DNA from: Flavobacteriales bacterium
GTDB lineage: Bacteria; Bacteroidota; Bacteroidia; Flavobacteriales; TMED113
Assembly: GCA_002718035.1 (NCBI GenBank)
Contig: PBCX01000016.1
Span: forward strand, 1-48,246
Length of the DNA: 48,246 nucleotides
Direction of reading: 5' to 3'
Shown: positions 35,574 through 44,655 of the stretch, one piece after another
How the letters are laid out: each line of letters opens with the position of its first letter
Position numbering within the stretch: the first letter of the stretch is position 1
Program-made: the position numbers and the translations under genes
The notes under the pieces: generated by a model
Databases searched by the model: none
The model's input: only the letters and a program-made list of their open reading frames with translations
What the model was told of the DNA's origin: nothing

Positions 35574-36257
35574 ATGAAAAATAAATTTGCTATTATAGGG
35601 CTTGGACAGTTTGGAATGACCATTGCTAAAACCCTTTCTAAAAAGGGGGCAGAAGTTATTGCAATTGATAAAGACATAGATAAAGTAGAGCACATTAAAG
35701 AATATGTTTCATACGCTGTATCATTAGATGCAACAGACAAACAAGCTCTACTTAATCAAAATATAGAGGAAATGGACGCTGTAATAATTGCAATTGGCGA
35801 AGACTTTAAATCAATGATTTTGTGTGCTAATATTCTTACTGAGTTATCTATAAAAAGAATAATTGGTAGAGTAATGGGCGAAAATGAAAGATTAATTCTT
35901 AAAAAACTTGGCATAAGTGAAATTTTATCTCCTGAAGATGAAATTGGAAAAAATATTACAAATAGTTTATTAAACCCAAATATAGTTTTTAGCCTCGAAC
36001 TTCCTGATAATTTTTTGATTGCTGAAATAAAATCGCCTGAAAAATTATGCGGAGAAAAACTTGGTGAAATAAAATTACGTGAAGATTTCGGACTAAACTT
36101 AATAACAATTTTGAGAGGAACAATCGACTCAAATAATGAAATTAATCATAACATCTTCGGTATTCCCTCTGCAGACACAATTATAAATAAAGATGATATA
36201 CTTATTTTATTTGGCTCATCAACTGATATTAAAAAATTTGTTGAAATTAATAGTTAA
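35574..36257 (+). CDS. ktrA: TrkA/KtrA-type RCK subunit of potassium uptake
   Basis: A 227-residue RCK protein. The N-terminal Rossmann domain starts NKFAIIGLGQFGMTIAKTL (GxGxxG with a trailing G) and continues VIAIDKDIDKVEHIKEY and VSLDATDKQALLNQNIEE; it binds NAD(H) or ATP. The C-terminal TrkA_C domain (about 137-227: IAEIKSPEKLCGEKLGEI, DDILILFGSSTDIKKF) completes the gating ring. It controls a KtrB/TrkH membrane subunit, but none is next to it in this window. It lies 11 bases after the trans-sulfuration gene. Confidence 0.9.
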   Translation: MKNKFAIIGLGQFGMTIAKTLSKKGAEVIAIDKDIDKVEHIKEYVSYAVSLDATDKQALLNQNIEEMDAVIIAIGEDFKSMILCANILTELSIKRIIGRVMGENERLILKKLGISEILSPEDEIGKNITNSLLNPNIVFSLELPDNFLIAEIKSPEKLCGEKLGEIKLREDFGLNLITILRGTIDSNNEINHNIFGIPSADTIINKDDILILFGSSTDIKKFVEINS

Positions 36258-36534
36258 TTGGTCTAATATTTAACGAAAAATAATATTTCTGAAACTTCAC
36301 CACATTTTTTTCTTTTTTTTATAAAAAAATTTAATTAAAACGTTGATTTACAATTACTTATAAACCTTTTTTTTAATTCACGTTTTGTTGTTGATAAATA
36401 AGACAAATAATTATTTATAAGCTAATAATTAACAGAGGTTTTAACATGAAAAAAAAAATATATTAGATAAAAATAAAAAATTTTAAAAATGAACTTAAAT
36501 TTTAGATAATTTAGAAAAATAGATCATTACTATA

Positions 36535-36542
36535 TAAATTTG
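36535..36542 (+). promoter_or_regulatory. Predicted -7 box TAAATTTG for the first 74-residue membrane protein
   Basis: TAAATTTG ends 27 bases before the ATG at 36570. An in-frame TTG at 36540 lies inside this box, so the ATG is the better start. The 282-base region upstream (36258-36539) is AT-rich, and no other gene was seen in it. Confidence 0.5.
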
Positions 36543-36569
36543 AAATGTTTAACCAAAAAAACGAATGCT

Positions 36570-36794
36570 ATGAATTCAGTATTTAAATCATTTGGCGACT
36601 TTATTTCTGGCCTTGCCGGATTATTTATGTCGCTTTTAGGGCTAGGAATAATAGCTCAAGTTTTATTAGGAGATGCAATGGGCGCTGGTATGGATGTAAT
36701 TGGTAATATCCAAGGATTTGTTACCGATTTCGCTAACGGTGGTTTTGCAGGACTAGTAACACTAATTGTTGTTCTGTCATTAATCAAAAAATAA
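36570..36794 (+). CDS. 74-residue two-helix membrane protein, first of a tandem pair
   Basis: A 74-residue protein with two hydrophobic helices (residues 13-36 and 55-71) and a short loop with the motif GDAMGAGMDVIGNI. It shares length, helix layout and the loop signature (G-x-x-x-DV-GNI) with the protein at 36856. The ATG at 36570 is used; a TTG at 36540 gives ten further residues but sits in the promoter box. It is followed by a strong terminator. It has no named domain I recognise. Confidence 0.75.
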   Translation: MNSVFKSFGDFISGLAGLFMSLLGLGIIAQVLLGDAMGAGMDVIGNIQGFVTDFANGGFAGLVTLIVVLSLIKK

Positions 36795-36812
36795 TTTTGA
36801 TTATTACTTAAT

Positions 36813-36838
36813 AAACCCGCCGTAAAAGGCGGGTTTTT
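36813..36838 (+). terminator. Intrinsic terminator between the two 74-residue membrane protein genes
   Basis: Stem AAACCCGCC (36813-36821) pairs with GGCGGGTTT (36828-36836) around a six-base loop GTAAAA, followed by TT. The GC-rich stem stands out in this AT-rich region. It separates the two related genes. Confidence 0.92.
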
Positions 36839-36855
36839 AAGTTAAACATAACTCT

Positions 36856-37080
36856 ATGAAAAATATATTAATAAAATTTAAAGAAATTATTAATGAAGTA
36901 ACACCCCTTGCATTTGCTTTTCTTTGTTTTGGAATTACAATTCAATTAATTGTAGGAGAGCCAATTTTAGGATGGGATGTTGTTGGAAATATTTCCAAAG
37001 CTATAGGGAGACTAGGTCAAAATACATTTATTGGTATCGCTTCCTTATTATTTCTTTATACTATCCTAAATAAAAAATAA
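36856..37080 (+). CDS. 74-residue two-helix membrane protein, second of a tandem pair
   Basis: A 74-residue protein with two hydrophobic helices (residues 17-34 and 57-72) and the loop GEPILGWDVVGNISKAIG, parallel to GDAMGAGMDVIGNIQGFV in the upstream copy. Aligned with a one-residue shift, many small and hydrophobic residues agree, so the two are likely paralogs. It begins 18 bases after the intrinsic terminator and no clear promoter box was found there. Its last bases form an inverted repeat with the end of polA. Function unknown. Confidence 0.75.
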   Translation: MKNILIKFKEIINEVTPLAFAFLCFGITIQLIVGEPILGWDVVGNISKAIGRLGQNTFIGIASLLFLYTILNKK

Positions 37081-37087
37081 GGATAGT
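37060..37087. terminator. Hairpin between the 74-residue membrane protein and polA ends
   Basis: ACTATCCT (37060-37067) pairs with AGGATAGT (37080-37087) around a 12-base A-rich loop. It lies across the stop of the plus-strand gene and just before the polA stop, so it could act as a weak bidirectional terminator. Confidence 0.4.
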
Positions 37088-39814
37088 TTAATGAGCTTCT
37101 AGCCAATTTTTGCCAAAACCAAACTCTACTCTTAGTGGTATTGAAGTGTCATAAACCCCCTCCATTTTTGTTTTAACTATCATCTTTACTATATCCTTTT
37201 CAGATGGTAAAACATCAAAAATCAGCTCATCATGAACTTGTAAAATCATTTTAGATTTTATTTTTAAAGAATCAAATTCATTGTGAATTTCAATCATGGC
37301 TTTCTTAATTAAATCAGCAGCAGATCCCTGTATTGGTGCGTTAATAGCATTTCTTTCCGCATGACTTCTCAATAGTGCATTTCTTGAGTTAATATCTTTT
37401 AGGTGTCTTTTTCTACCTAAAATAGTTTTAACATAACCATGATCTCTAGCAAATGATATTTGATTATTCATATATACTTTTAATTGTTTATACTGATCAA
37501 AATATGTTTTAATTAATTCAGCGGATTCTTTTCTATTTAAATTTGTTTGTTGACTTAACCCAAAAGCAGACACACCATATATAATACCAAAATTAACTGT
37601 TTTAGCATTTGATCGCATTTCTCTTGTCACTTCTTCAAAAGGAACTTTAAATAGCTTTGATGCTGTAATTGAATGAATATCTTTATTTTCTAGAAAAGCT
37701 TTTTTCATAGTTGGCTCTGAACTAAATTCAGCAATTAAACGTAACTCAATTTGTGAATAATCCGCAGCAAACAAAATTTGGTTATTAGATGGGATAAAAG
37801 CTCTTCGTATTTCTTGCCCATATTTTGTTCTAATTGGGATATTTTGAAGGTTTGGTGACTTTGAACTTAACCTTCCGGTTGCTGCAACTGCTTGATTAAA
37901 AGTGGTATGTATTTTCTTTGTTTTATTATTGACTAAATTAGGTAGGGCCTCTACATAAGTTGAGTATAATTTTTCAAGCGATCTATACTTTAAAACATGA
38001 TCAATTATGGGATGATTTTTTTTTAGTCTTTGAAGATTCTGTTCAGATGTAGAGAACTGACCTGTTTTAGTTTTTTTTGCATTTTTTTCTAAGCCTAAAT
38101 CTAAAAATAAAACTTCTCCAAGTTGTTTAGGTGATGATATATTGAACTCTTTTCCAGAAATATCAAATATGATTTTCTTTATTTCATCAACTTCTATTAT
38201 TAACTTTTTAGAAAAATTTTGTAGTGAGTTAATATCCAAATTAAAACCTTGATTCTCCATTTTGAATAATATAGATGTTAAGGGTATTTCAAGCTGATTT
38301 AACAAATCAATGTTCTCGGACTTATCTAAAATTTTTATTAGTTCTTCTCTTAATTTAAAATTTAATACAACTAAATTTGAAATATGATTGTCTCCTTGTT
38401 TATCAAGAGTGTTTTCATCTTTCAATAAGTCTATATTTAATATCTTATTAATTAAAATGTATTGCTCATTTCTTTCATCAGAATTAGCTAAATATGCGGC
38501 TAACATAATATCAAACATGTTCTGAGGAACAAATTCATCAAGATTTAAACCAATTGTTCTCCACTGATTTTTAAAATCGTATGACAATTTTAATAAATTA
38601 GAAACAAACAAGTCTCTTATAAATTCTTGAATTTTTTGCATGGGAATTTGCTGTTGCAGTTCATGAATTATGAATACATTATTTCTATCAAAGGACAAAT
38701 ATAAAGAGTGAATATTCTGATTATTTTTTTTTACATAAAACGATACTTCTTTCTGACTCAATAATTTAGATTTTAAATTATTAATATCATTTAAATTATT
38801 TATAATAGTTTGTTTTTTATAAAATTGCGGTGAACTTGACTCATGTGTATTATTGATAATTTGAGAAAAAAGATCTGTCTGAACACCAATGTTTTCTGAT
38901 TTTATCTGATTTTCTTTACTAGAAGAATTAAATATTTTTTTCACTCGATTTAAAATTTGTTTGAATTCTAATAATTCAAACAAATTTTCAATTTCACTAA
39001 AATTAGGTTTTGTTAATTTAAATTCACTAATAGAAAATTCTACGGGAGCATCTATTGAAATTGTAACCAAGTCTTTAGATAAGAATGCATCTTCTCTTGC
39101 ATTTAATAGCTTTTCTTTTAACTTCCCTTTTACATCTTCAATATTTGCGTAAACATTTTCTATTGAACCGTACTCTGTAATTAATTTTTGCGCAGTCTTC
39201 TCACCAACACCAAAAACACCTGGAATATTATCTGAGGAATCGCCCATAATACCTAAAAAATCTATAAACTGATTTATATTATTTAGTCCATATTTTTCAC
39301 AAACTTCTTTTTCTCCCATAACTTTAGGTCCACTAAATCGAGATCCAGGTTTATATATAAACGTATTATTTGTAACTAACTGACCAAAATCCTTGTCAGG
39401 TGTTACCATGTATGTTTGAAATCCCTCCTTTTCAGCATGTTTACTTAAAGTTCCAATTATATCATCTGCTTCATAGCCCTCCAAAGAAACCTGAGGAATA
39501 TTTAATGCTTCCAAAGATTTCTTTATATATGGTATTGCCCCAGAAATACCCTCTGGCATTGCATCTCTATTTGCTTTATAAGCTGGGTATTTTTCATGTC
39601 TAAAAGTTGGACCTTTTAAATCAAAAACAGCAGCTAGATGAGTAGGCTTTTCTTCTCTTACTAATTCTAATAAACTATTTAAATATCCATAAATTGCTGA
39701 AGTGTCAAGTCCTTTAGAATTTATTCTAGGATTTTTAATAAATGCAAAATACGCTCTGTATATTAAAGCATATGAATCTAATAAAAATAGTTTTTTTGTT
39801 CCTTGGGTTATCAT
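37088..39814 (-). CDS. polA: DNA polymerase I, with degenerate proofreading domain
   Basis: A 908-residue PolA. Residues 1-290 form the 5' nuclease (LLDSYALIYRAYFAF, EGYEADDIIGTLS, MGDSSDNIPGVFGVGEKTA). Residues 335-510 occupy the 3'-5' exonuclease position, but motif I, where DTE would be, reads FYVK at 359-362, so the key acids are missing; the Exo III acids are also not visible. The polymerase domain is intact: ADYSQIELRL (motif A), RSNAKTVNFGIIYGVSA (motif B) and QVHDELIFDV (motif C). It repairs and fills gaps; proofreading is probably lost. Confidence 0.96.
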   Translation of the reverse strand: MITQGTKKLFLLDSYALIYRAYFAFIKNPRINSKGLDTSAIYGYLNSLLELVREEKPTHLAAVFDLKGPTFRHEKYPAYKANRDAMPEGISGAIPYIKKSLEALNIPQVSLEGYEADDIIGTLSKHAEKEGFQTYMVTPDKDFGQLVTNNTFIYKPGSRFSGPKVMGEKEVCEKYGLNNINQFIDFLGIMGDSSDNIPGVFGVGEKTAQKLITEYGSIENVYANIEDVKGKLKEKLLNAREDAFLSKDLVTISIDAPVEFSISEFKLTKPNFSEIENLFELLEFKQILNRVKKIFNSSSKENQIKSENIGVQTDLFSQIINNTHESSSPQFYKKQTIINNLNDINNLKSKLLSQKEVSFYVKKNNQNIHSLYLSFDRNNVFIIHELQQQIPMQKIQEFIRDLFVSNLLKLSYDFKNQWRTIGLNLDEFVPQNMFDIMLAAYLANSDERNEQYILINKILNIDLLKDENTLDKQGDNHISNLVVLNFKLREELIKILDKSENIDLLNQLEIPLTSILFKMENQGFNLDINSLQNFSKKLIIEVDEIKKIIFDISGKEFNISSPKQLGEVLFLDLGLEKNAKKTKTGQFSTSEQNLQRLKKNHPIIDHVLKYRSLEKLYSTYVEALPNLVNNKTKKIHTTFNQAVAATGRLSSKSPNLQNIPIRTKYGQEIRRAFIPSNNQILFAADYSQIELRLIAEFSSEPTMKKAFLENKDIHSITASKLFKVPFEEVTREMRSNAKTVNFGIIYGVSAFGLSQQTNLNRKESAELIKTYFDQYKQLKVYMNNQISFARDHGYVKTILGRKRHLKDINSRNALLRSHAERNAINAPIQGSAADLIKKAMIEIHNEFDSLKIKSKMILQVHDELIFDVLPSEKDIVKMIVKTKMEGVYDTSIPLRVEFGFGKNWLEAH

Positions 39815-39878
39815 GTCGCTAGTTACTAAATTTAATAAAAATCAATACATTAGTTGTATAATTTAATTAAATATTGAT

Positions 39879-41213
39879 TTGAAAATTATTCAAAATAAAT
39901 TAAGTAAAGATATTTCTGGTGTTACAATATCCATATTCAGGATTGTTTTGGGGGGAATACTTTTACTACAAAGTAGTTATTGGATTATCACTGGGTTTAT
40001 TCAAAAAAACATAATTGAGCCAACTTTTTTATTCCCATTTATTAACGAATTAAATCCACTTAATGATTTATTAATGAATTATGGATTAAATGCTCTTTTA
40101 TTATTCAGCTCAGCGCTAATTATCACTAATAAATATTCAAGAATTGGTTTAGTTTTATATTTTTTTTCATTCACTTATTTATGGCTACTTTGCCAGGGCT
40201 ACTTTAATAATCACTACTATCTAATTTCAATTCTATGTTTTTTATTAATATTTAATAAAGTTCCTTTTTCTAAATTTGAAAAAATTCGTGTCCCTTATCT
40301 TAATTTGTTGATATTAAAGTATTTTATTGTCGTTATTTATTTCATTGCTGGATTAAATAAAATAAACCCTTATTGGTTAGTTGATCTTCAACCGATGACA
40401 TATATTTTATCAAAAATTGGAATAAATGAACACTCAATTATTATTCCTTTTTTTTCATATACAGGACTATTATTTGATTTATTAATCGGTCCTCTTTTAC
40501 TTATTAATAAAACACGTATAATTGCTATTGCTGTTTCAATTATATTTCACATGTCAAACTTTATTATTTTTATTTTAATTGGAGGAGAAATTGGTTTCTT
40601 TCCCTTCATTATGATTGCAACATTAATATTATTTATTAGTCCTGAAAAAATAGAAGAACACTATTTTAAGAAAAATGCACGTATAGCCAGTAGACAGAAA
40701 TACAATTCTAAAGTAGCTGTTTTTTTAATTTTCTTTATAATATCTCATATTCTTCTACCATTTAGACATTATCTTTTCGATGGTTATGTTGATTATAATG
40801 GTATCGGTCAAAGGTTTTCTTGGAGGTTAAAGAATATGTACAAAGAACCTAAAACAACTGGATTAATAGAATTTGTTGTTTTATCTTCTAAAAAAGATAC
40901 AGTATCAACCTTCAATCTTTATAATGTAGATAAGGCAAAGGTAATTTTAACAAATCGGCAAAAAACAAACCTAATTTACTATCCAAATATGATACCTCAA
41001 TTTGCAATGAAAATAGAAAAGCATTTTCAAAAGATGATTAAAAAATCTAATTTCAACTTTGTGATTAAGGGGGAGTGCTTAATTGGATTTATGGGTAGAG
41101 AGCCTCAGTTATTATTTGATAAAAATATAGATTTAACTAATGTTGATAAATCTTCATATAAAACTAACACATGGCTAAATAAACTTGAGCGAAAGCCGTG
41201 GGATATTAAATAA
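39879..41213 (+). CDS. HTTM-domain membrane protein (vitamin K-dependent carboxylase-like)
   Basis: A 444-residue protein with several membrane helices in the first 260 residues (FRIVLGGILLLQSSYW, ILKYFIVVIYFIAGLNKINP, FHMSNFIIFILIGGEIGF FP-type) and a C-terminal soluble part. The strings YFIAGLNKINPYW and GIGQRFSWRLKNMYKEPK resemble the HTTM/gamma-carboxylase family, whose members have an aromatic-rich RFSWR motif before a conserved lysine. It starts at TTG, and the next in-frame ATG is far inside the first helices. Carboxylase activity is not shown; the family is diverse. Confidence 0.8.
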   Translation: MKIIQNKLSKDISGVTISIFRIVLGGILLLQSSYWIITGFIQKNIIEPTFLFPFINELNPLNDLLMNYGLNALLLFSSALIITNKYSRIGLVLYFFSFTYLWLLCQGYFNNHYYLISILCFLLIFNKVPFSKFEKIRVPYLNLLILKYFIVVIYFIAGLNKINPYWLVDLQPMTYILSKIGINEHSIIIPFFSYTGLLFDLLIGPLLLINKTRIIAIAVSIIFHMSNFIIFILIGGEIGFFPFIMIATLILFISPEKIEEHYFKKNARIASRQKYNSKVAVFLIFFIISHILLPFRHYLFDGYVDYNGIGQRFSWRLKNMYKEPKTTGLIEFVVLSSKKDTVSTFNLYNVDKAKVILTNRQKTNLIYYPNMIPQFAMKIEKHFQKMIKKSNFNFVIKGECLIGFMGREPQLLFDKNIDLTNVDKSSYKTNTWLNKLERKPWDIK

Positions 41214-41214
41214 A

Positions 41215-42201
41215 CTATTCACTGTATATTACCTCAATTACAGTTTGACCAACAGCGTTTAAAGTTTCTTTTGAAATATTATTCATCCCATCACCATGAG
41301 TGTGCCAAAATTTATTAAAATTACTTTTAGTTGATGGGTCATATTCTATTATATCAATAGTTGGAATCTTAATTATTTCATTAATTGGCACATGATCATC
41401 AATAATTCCTGGAGTTACTTCAAAAGAAAAATAATCAGAAAATCCAGATTCTATTGCCTTATTCCAACATTTGTCTACAACTTCTTTTGCATATTCAACT
41501 GAATACCCTTCTTTCGTAAATACAGCATTAGGCCCACCAACCATATCTAATAAAATTCCATAATTTGCATAATAATCTTTTTTGTGAGGGGTTTTGGACC
41601 AAAACTGTGAACCTAAACACCAACTTAATGCATTTCCCGAGCCACCATCACCCTGGTCTTCTAAATCAAAGAAAGCAATATCAATTCCTATATTGGGTTC
41701 TTTTAATGAAATTTGTCTTGCGATTTCTAAAAGAACACCAACACCACTAGCGCCATCATTTGCACCTGAAATTGGTTCTTTAACTCTAACTGTATCATGA
41801 TCCGCAGTAAATCTAGAATCCCAATGGGCACATAATAATATACGTTCTTTTTTTTCAGTAGAAAAAGAGCCAATTATATTTTTCATCATTAATTTTTTAC
41901 CATCATACCTAGTTTCTACTGACTCTTGAATATAGGTCTCTGCTCCATACCTTTCTAACAGAGAAATTAAATAATTCCCACATTTTCTGTGGGCATCAGA
42001 GTTTGGTGAACGTGAACCAAATAAAACTTGTTTTTCCACAAAAAAGTATGCAGAATCTGAATTAAAATTTGGGACATTTATTTTAATTACTTCTTCATTA
42101 GATACTTGAGTTTTCTCAGATTTTTTTTCTTTTTTACAAGAAAAAAAACAAAAAATAAAAATTATAATTAAACTATTTTTTATAACTCCAACTTGTACCA
42201 T
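41215..42201 (-). CDS. M28-type lipoprotein peptidase or glutaminyl cyclase-like enzyme
   Basis: A 328-residue protein with a lipoprotein-type signal ending in FFSC (Cys22 from the ATG at 42201), so it is likely membrane-anchored. The catalytic domain is M28-like: LLCAHWDSR (first zinc ligands), [29 protein letters not shown] and the last His-containing HTHGDGMNN. The set WDSR...DGASG...E is shared with glutaminyl-peptide cyclotransferases, so either a peptidase or a cyclase is possible. The ATG at 42201 avoids a longer, more overlapping start at 42222. It overlaps cysS by 29 bases. Confidence 0.85.
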   Translation of the reverse strand: MVQVGVIKNSLIIIFIFCFFSCKKEKKSEKTQVSNEEVIKINVPNFNSDSAYFFVEKQVLFGSRSPNSDAHRKCGNYLISLLERYGAETYIQESVETRYDGKKLMMKNIIGSFSTEKKERILLCAHWDSRFTADHDTVRVKEPISGANDGASGVGVLLEIARQISLKEPNIGIDIAFFDLEDQGDGGSGNALSWCLGSQFWSKTPHKKDYYANYGILLDMVGGPNAVFTKEGYSVEYAKEVVDKCWNKAIESGFSDYFSFEVTPGIIDDHVPINEIIKIPTIDIIEYDPSTKSNFNKFWHTHGDGMNNISKETLNAVGQTVIEVIYSE

Positions 42202-43639
42202 CTTTTGTATCTTTAATTTCAATATTTAAGTTGTTAAGCCTATCTCTAATCTTATCTGCTATTTCCCAATCTTTTTTTTCTTTTGAATTCTGTCTAAGTT
42301 CTAAAATAATAGACATTATTCCCTCTACATCTGTTGGGTCACTATCCTCCTCACTATTACAAAGACCGAAAATAGAAACTGTATATTTTTCAAATAATTT
42401 TTTTAATTCATTGATATCCTTTATTGACAAATCTTGTTTTCCTTCATAAGTTGAATTAATTATTTTAACTAAATCAAATAAATATGATAAAACTATAGGG
42501 GTGTTCATATCATCGTTCATAGCCAAATCACATTTTGAACTAAATGGAGAGATGTCAACCGTAGATTTTTCTTTTGGTTTTAATTTATTTAATATTTTTA
42601 TAGCATTAAATAGTCTTATTAAACCCTTTTCTGCAGATTGCAGAGCAGTATTTGAAAAATCAATTGTGCTTCTATAATGAGCTTGAAGAAGAAAAAACCT
42701 AATTACCATCGGGTGATAAGCTTGATCTAGTTTATCATGTGAACCGTTAAAAAACTCATCAAGTGTAATGAAATTACCCAATGATTTTCCCATTTTTTGA
42801 CCAGAAATAGTAATCATGTTATTGTGCATCCAATATTTTGCTCCTTTATTATTGTTTGCGGCACAACATTGAGCGATTTCTGCTTCATGATGTGGAAAAA
42901 CCAAATCCATACCACCACCATGTATATCAAATTCTTCTCCTAAATATTTACAACTCATTGCTGAACACTCTAAGTGCCATCCTGGAAAACCATCACCCCA
43001 GGGTGAGGGCCATCTCATGATGTGTTCAGAAGATGCTTTTTTCCATAGGGCAAAATCTACTTTATTTTTTTTATCAGATTGCCCATCTAGATGTCTGGAA
43101 CTATCCATCAAATCTTCAATTTTTCTTCTGGAAAGAATTCCATAATCATTTGACTCATTATATTTTACGACATCAAAATAAACTGAGCCATTAACTTCAT
43201 AACCAAAACCATTATCTATGATTTTTTTTATCATTTCTATTTGTTCAATAATATGGCCTGATGCAAGCGGTTCAATACTTGGATTTTCGATATTTAGCTT
43301 GTAAAGTGACTCATGATATTTTTTTGTATAAAAATTAGCAACCTCCATAGGTTCCAATTTTAAAGCTTTTGCTTTTTCACCAATCTTATCCCCACCCTCA
43401 TCAGCATCGTTTAATAAATGACCAACATCAGTAATGTTTCTTACATATCTCACTTTATAACCCAAGTGTTTAAGATACCTAAATAAAATATCAAAAGTTA
43501 AAGCTGGACGCGCATGTCCTAAATGGGGCTCCCCATACACAGTTGGACCACAAACATACATTGTTACAATATTAGGATTGATCGATCTAAAAATTTCTTT
43601 TTTTCCAGATAAGGTATTGTATATTTTAAAATACTGCAT
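42173..43639 (-). CDS. cysS: Cysteinyl-tRNA synthetase
   Basis: A 488-residue class I synthetase that charges tRNA-Cys. It shows [18 protein letters not shown] (a HIGH-like site with the zinc cysteine), [18 protein letters not shown], the zinc-binding stretch [32 protein letters not shown] in short pieces, [12 protein letters not shown] (the KMSKS site) and [13 protein letters not shown]. The C-terminal helical domain follows. It starts directly after the tdh stop and is followed by the M28-type gene, so three genes form an operon. Confidence 0.97.
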   Translation of the reverse strand: MQYFKIYNTLSGKKEIFRSINPNIVTMYVCGPTVYGEPHLGHARPALTFDILFRYLKHLGYKVRYVRNITDVGHLLNDADEGGDKIGEKAKALKLEPMEVANFYTKKYHESLYKLNIENPSIEPLASGHIIEQIEMIKKIIDNGFGYEVNGSVYFDVVKYNESNDYGILSRRKIEDLMDSSRHLDGQSDKKNKVDFALWKKASSEHIMRWPSPWGDGFPGWHLECSAMSCKYLGEEFDIHGGGMDLVFPHHEAEIAQCCAANNNKGAKYWMHNNMITISGQKMGKSLGNFITLDEFFNGSHDKLDQAYHPMVIRFFLLQAHYRSTIDFSNTALQSAEKGLIRLFNAIKILNKLKPKEKSTVDISPFSSKCDLAMNDDMNTPIVLSYLFDLVKIINSTYEGKQDLSIKDINELKKLFEKYTVSIFGLCNSEEDSDPTDVEGIMSIILELRQNSKEKKDWEIADKIRDRLNNLNIEIKDTKDGTSWSYKK

Positions 43640-44602
43640 TTAAACTTTTTTTTTTGAATATTTTTTGTTCAAATTTAATATAATATCACTTACCATATGC
43701 GATAAATTATAATTTGGCTTCCATCCCCAATCTTTTCTAGCATAATCATCATTAATTGACTGAGGCCAGCCTGCCGCTAAATTATCTCTTTCATCAGGTT
43801 CATATTTAACCTCAAAATTTTCAATATGTTTTTTTATCTCTGACTCAATTTGTTTAGGACTAAAACTTAATGAAGATAAATTATAAGAAGTTCTTATTTT
43901 AATTTTTTCTGAGGGCGAATCCATAATACTAATTGTTGCATTAATTGCATCATCCATATACATCATTGGTAATATTCTATTCTCTGATAAAAAACAAGAA
44001 TACTTACTTTTTTTTATTGCTTCATGAAATATATCAACAGCATAATCTGTTGTTCCACCACCGGGCATTGATTTCCAACCTATTATTCCTGGATATCTAA
44101 TACTTCTAACATCAATGTCAAACTTATTATAGTAATAATTACATAAAGCTTCACCAGCTAATTTACTAACACCGTAAATCGTGACAGGTTCTGTTTTATC
44201 ATACTGTTTAACATCATTTTTAGGAGTAGTTGGACCAAATACAGCAATTGAACTAGGCCAAAAAATTTTTTTTATTTTTTCTTCTTTAGCAAAATTTAAA
44301 ATATTTAATAATCCATTTATATTTAAATCCCATGCTTGATTTATATTTTTTTCACCTTTAGCAGAAAGGTATGCAGCTAACAAGTAGACATCTGTTATTT
44401 TGTACTTATCAATGATTTGTTCTAATTTATCCTTATCCAAAACGCTGCATAGTTCAAAAATAAATTTAATTTGTTTATCTGGATGTTTTAAGTCACTTCC
44501 TATTACATTTTCATAACCATATTTTTCACATAGTGTTTTTATTAAAACAGTACCTATTTGACCGTTTGATCCAATTACTAAAATTTTTTTATGTGACAAC
44601 AT
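43640..44602 (-). CDS. NAD-dependent L-threonine 3-dehydrogenase (SDR type)
   Basis: A 320-residue extended-SDR enzyme. Motifs: ILVIGSNGQIGTVLIKTL (nucleotide-binding GxxGxxG), YLLAAYLSAKGEKN, WPSSIAVFGPTTPKND, catalytic YGVSKLAGEALC (YxxxK), RSIRYPGIIGWKSMPGGGTT and RILPMMYMDDAINATI. These strings fit the SDR-type threonine dehydrogenases that oxidise L-threonine to 2-amino-3-ketobutyrate, rather than a UDP-sugar epimerase, although both share the fold. A TATATTTG box lies 17 bases before the ATG. It is the first gene of the operon with cysS and the M28-type gene. Confidence 0.86.
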   Translation of the reverse strand: MLSHKKILVIGSNGQIGTVLIKTLCEKYGYENVIGSDLKHPDKQIKFIFELCSVLDKDKLEQIIDKYKITDVYLLAAYLSAKGEKNINQAWDLNINGLLNILNFAKEEKIKKIFWPSSIAVFGPTTPKNDVKQYDKTEPVTIYGVSKLAGEALCNYYYNKFDIDVRSIRYPGIIGWKSMPGGGTTDYAVDIFHEAIKKSKYSCFLSENRILPMMYMDDAINATISIMDSPSEKIKIRTSYNLSSLSFSPKQIESEIKKHIENFEVKYEPDERDNLAAGWPQSINDDYARKDWGWKPNYNLSHMVSDIILNLNKKYSKKKV

Positions 44603-44619
44603 ATATATTAATATTGTAA

Positions 44620-44627
44620 CAAATATA
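44620..44627 (-). promoter_or_regulatory. Predicted -7 box TATATTTG for the tdh-cysS-M28 operon
   Basis: The minus strand reads TATATTTG, 17 bases before the ATG at 44602, in a 53-base divergent gap that also holds a plus-strand box for trhO. Confidence 0.5.
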
Positions 44628-44639
44628 TAATCTATTAAT

Positions 44640-44647
44640 TATCTTTG
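44640..44647 (+). promoter_or_regulatory. Predicted -7 box TATCTTTG for trhO
   Basis: TATCTTTG ends only 8 bases before the ATG at 44656. ATTG at 44613-44616 may serve as -33 with a 23-base spacer. The leader would be very short. Confidence 0.5.
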
Positions 44648-44655
44648 GATTTAAG

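Noticed and set aside
36446-36466. Six-codon frame (MKKKIY) with an AGAGG upstream
   Set aside because: Too short to be distinguished from chance in poly-A sequence; a leader peptide is possible but unsupported.
36540-36569. TTG start of the first 74-residue membrane protein at 36540
   Set aside because: It is within the TAAATTTG box, and the ATG at 36570 gives a protein equal in length to its paralog.
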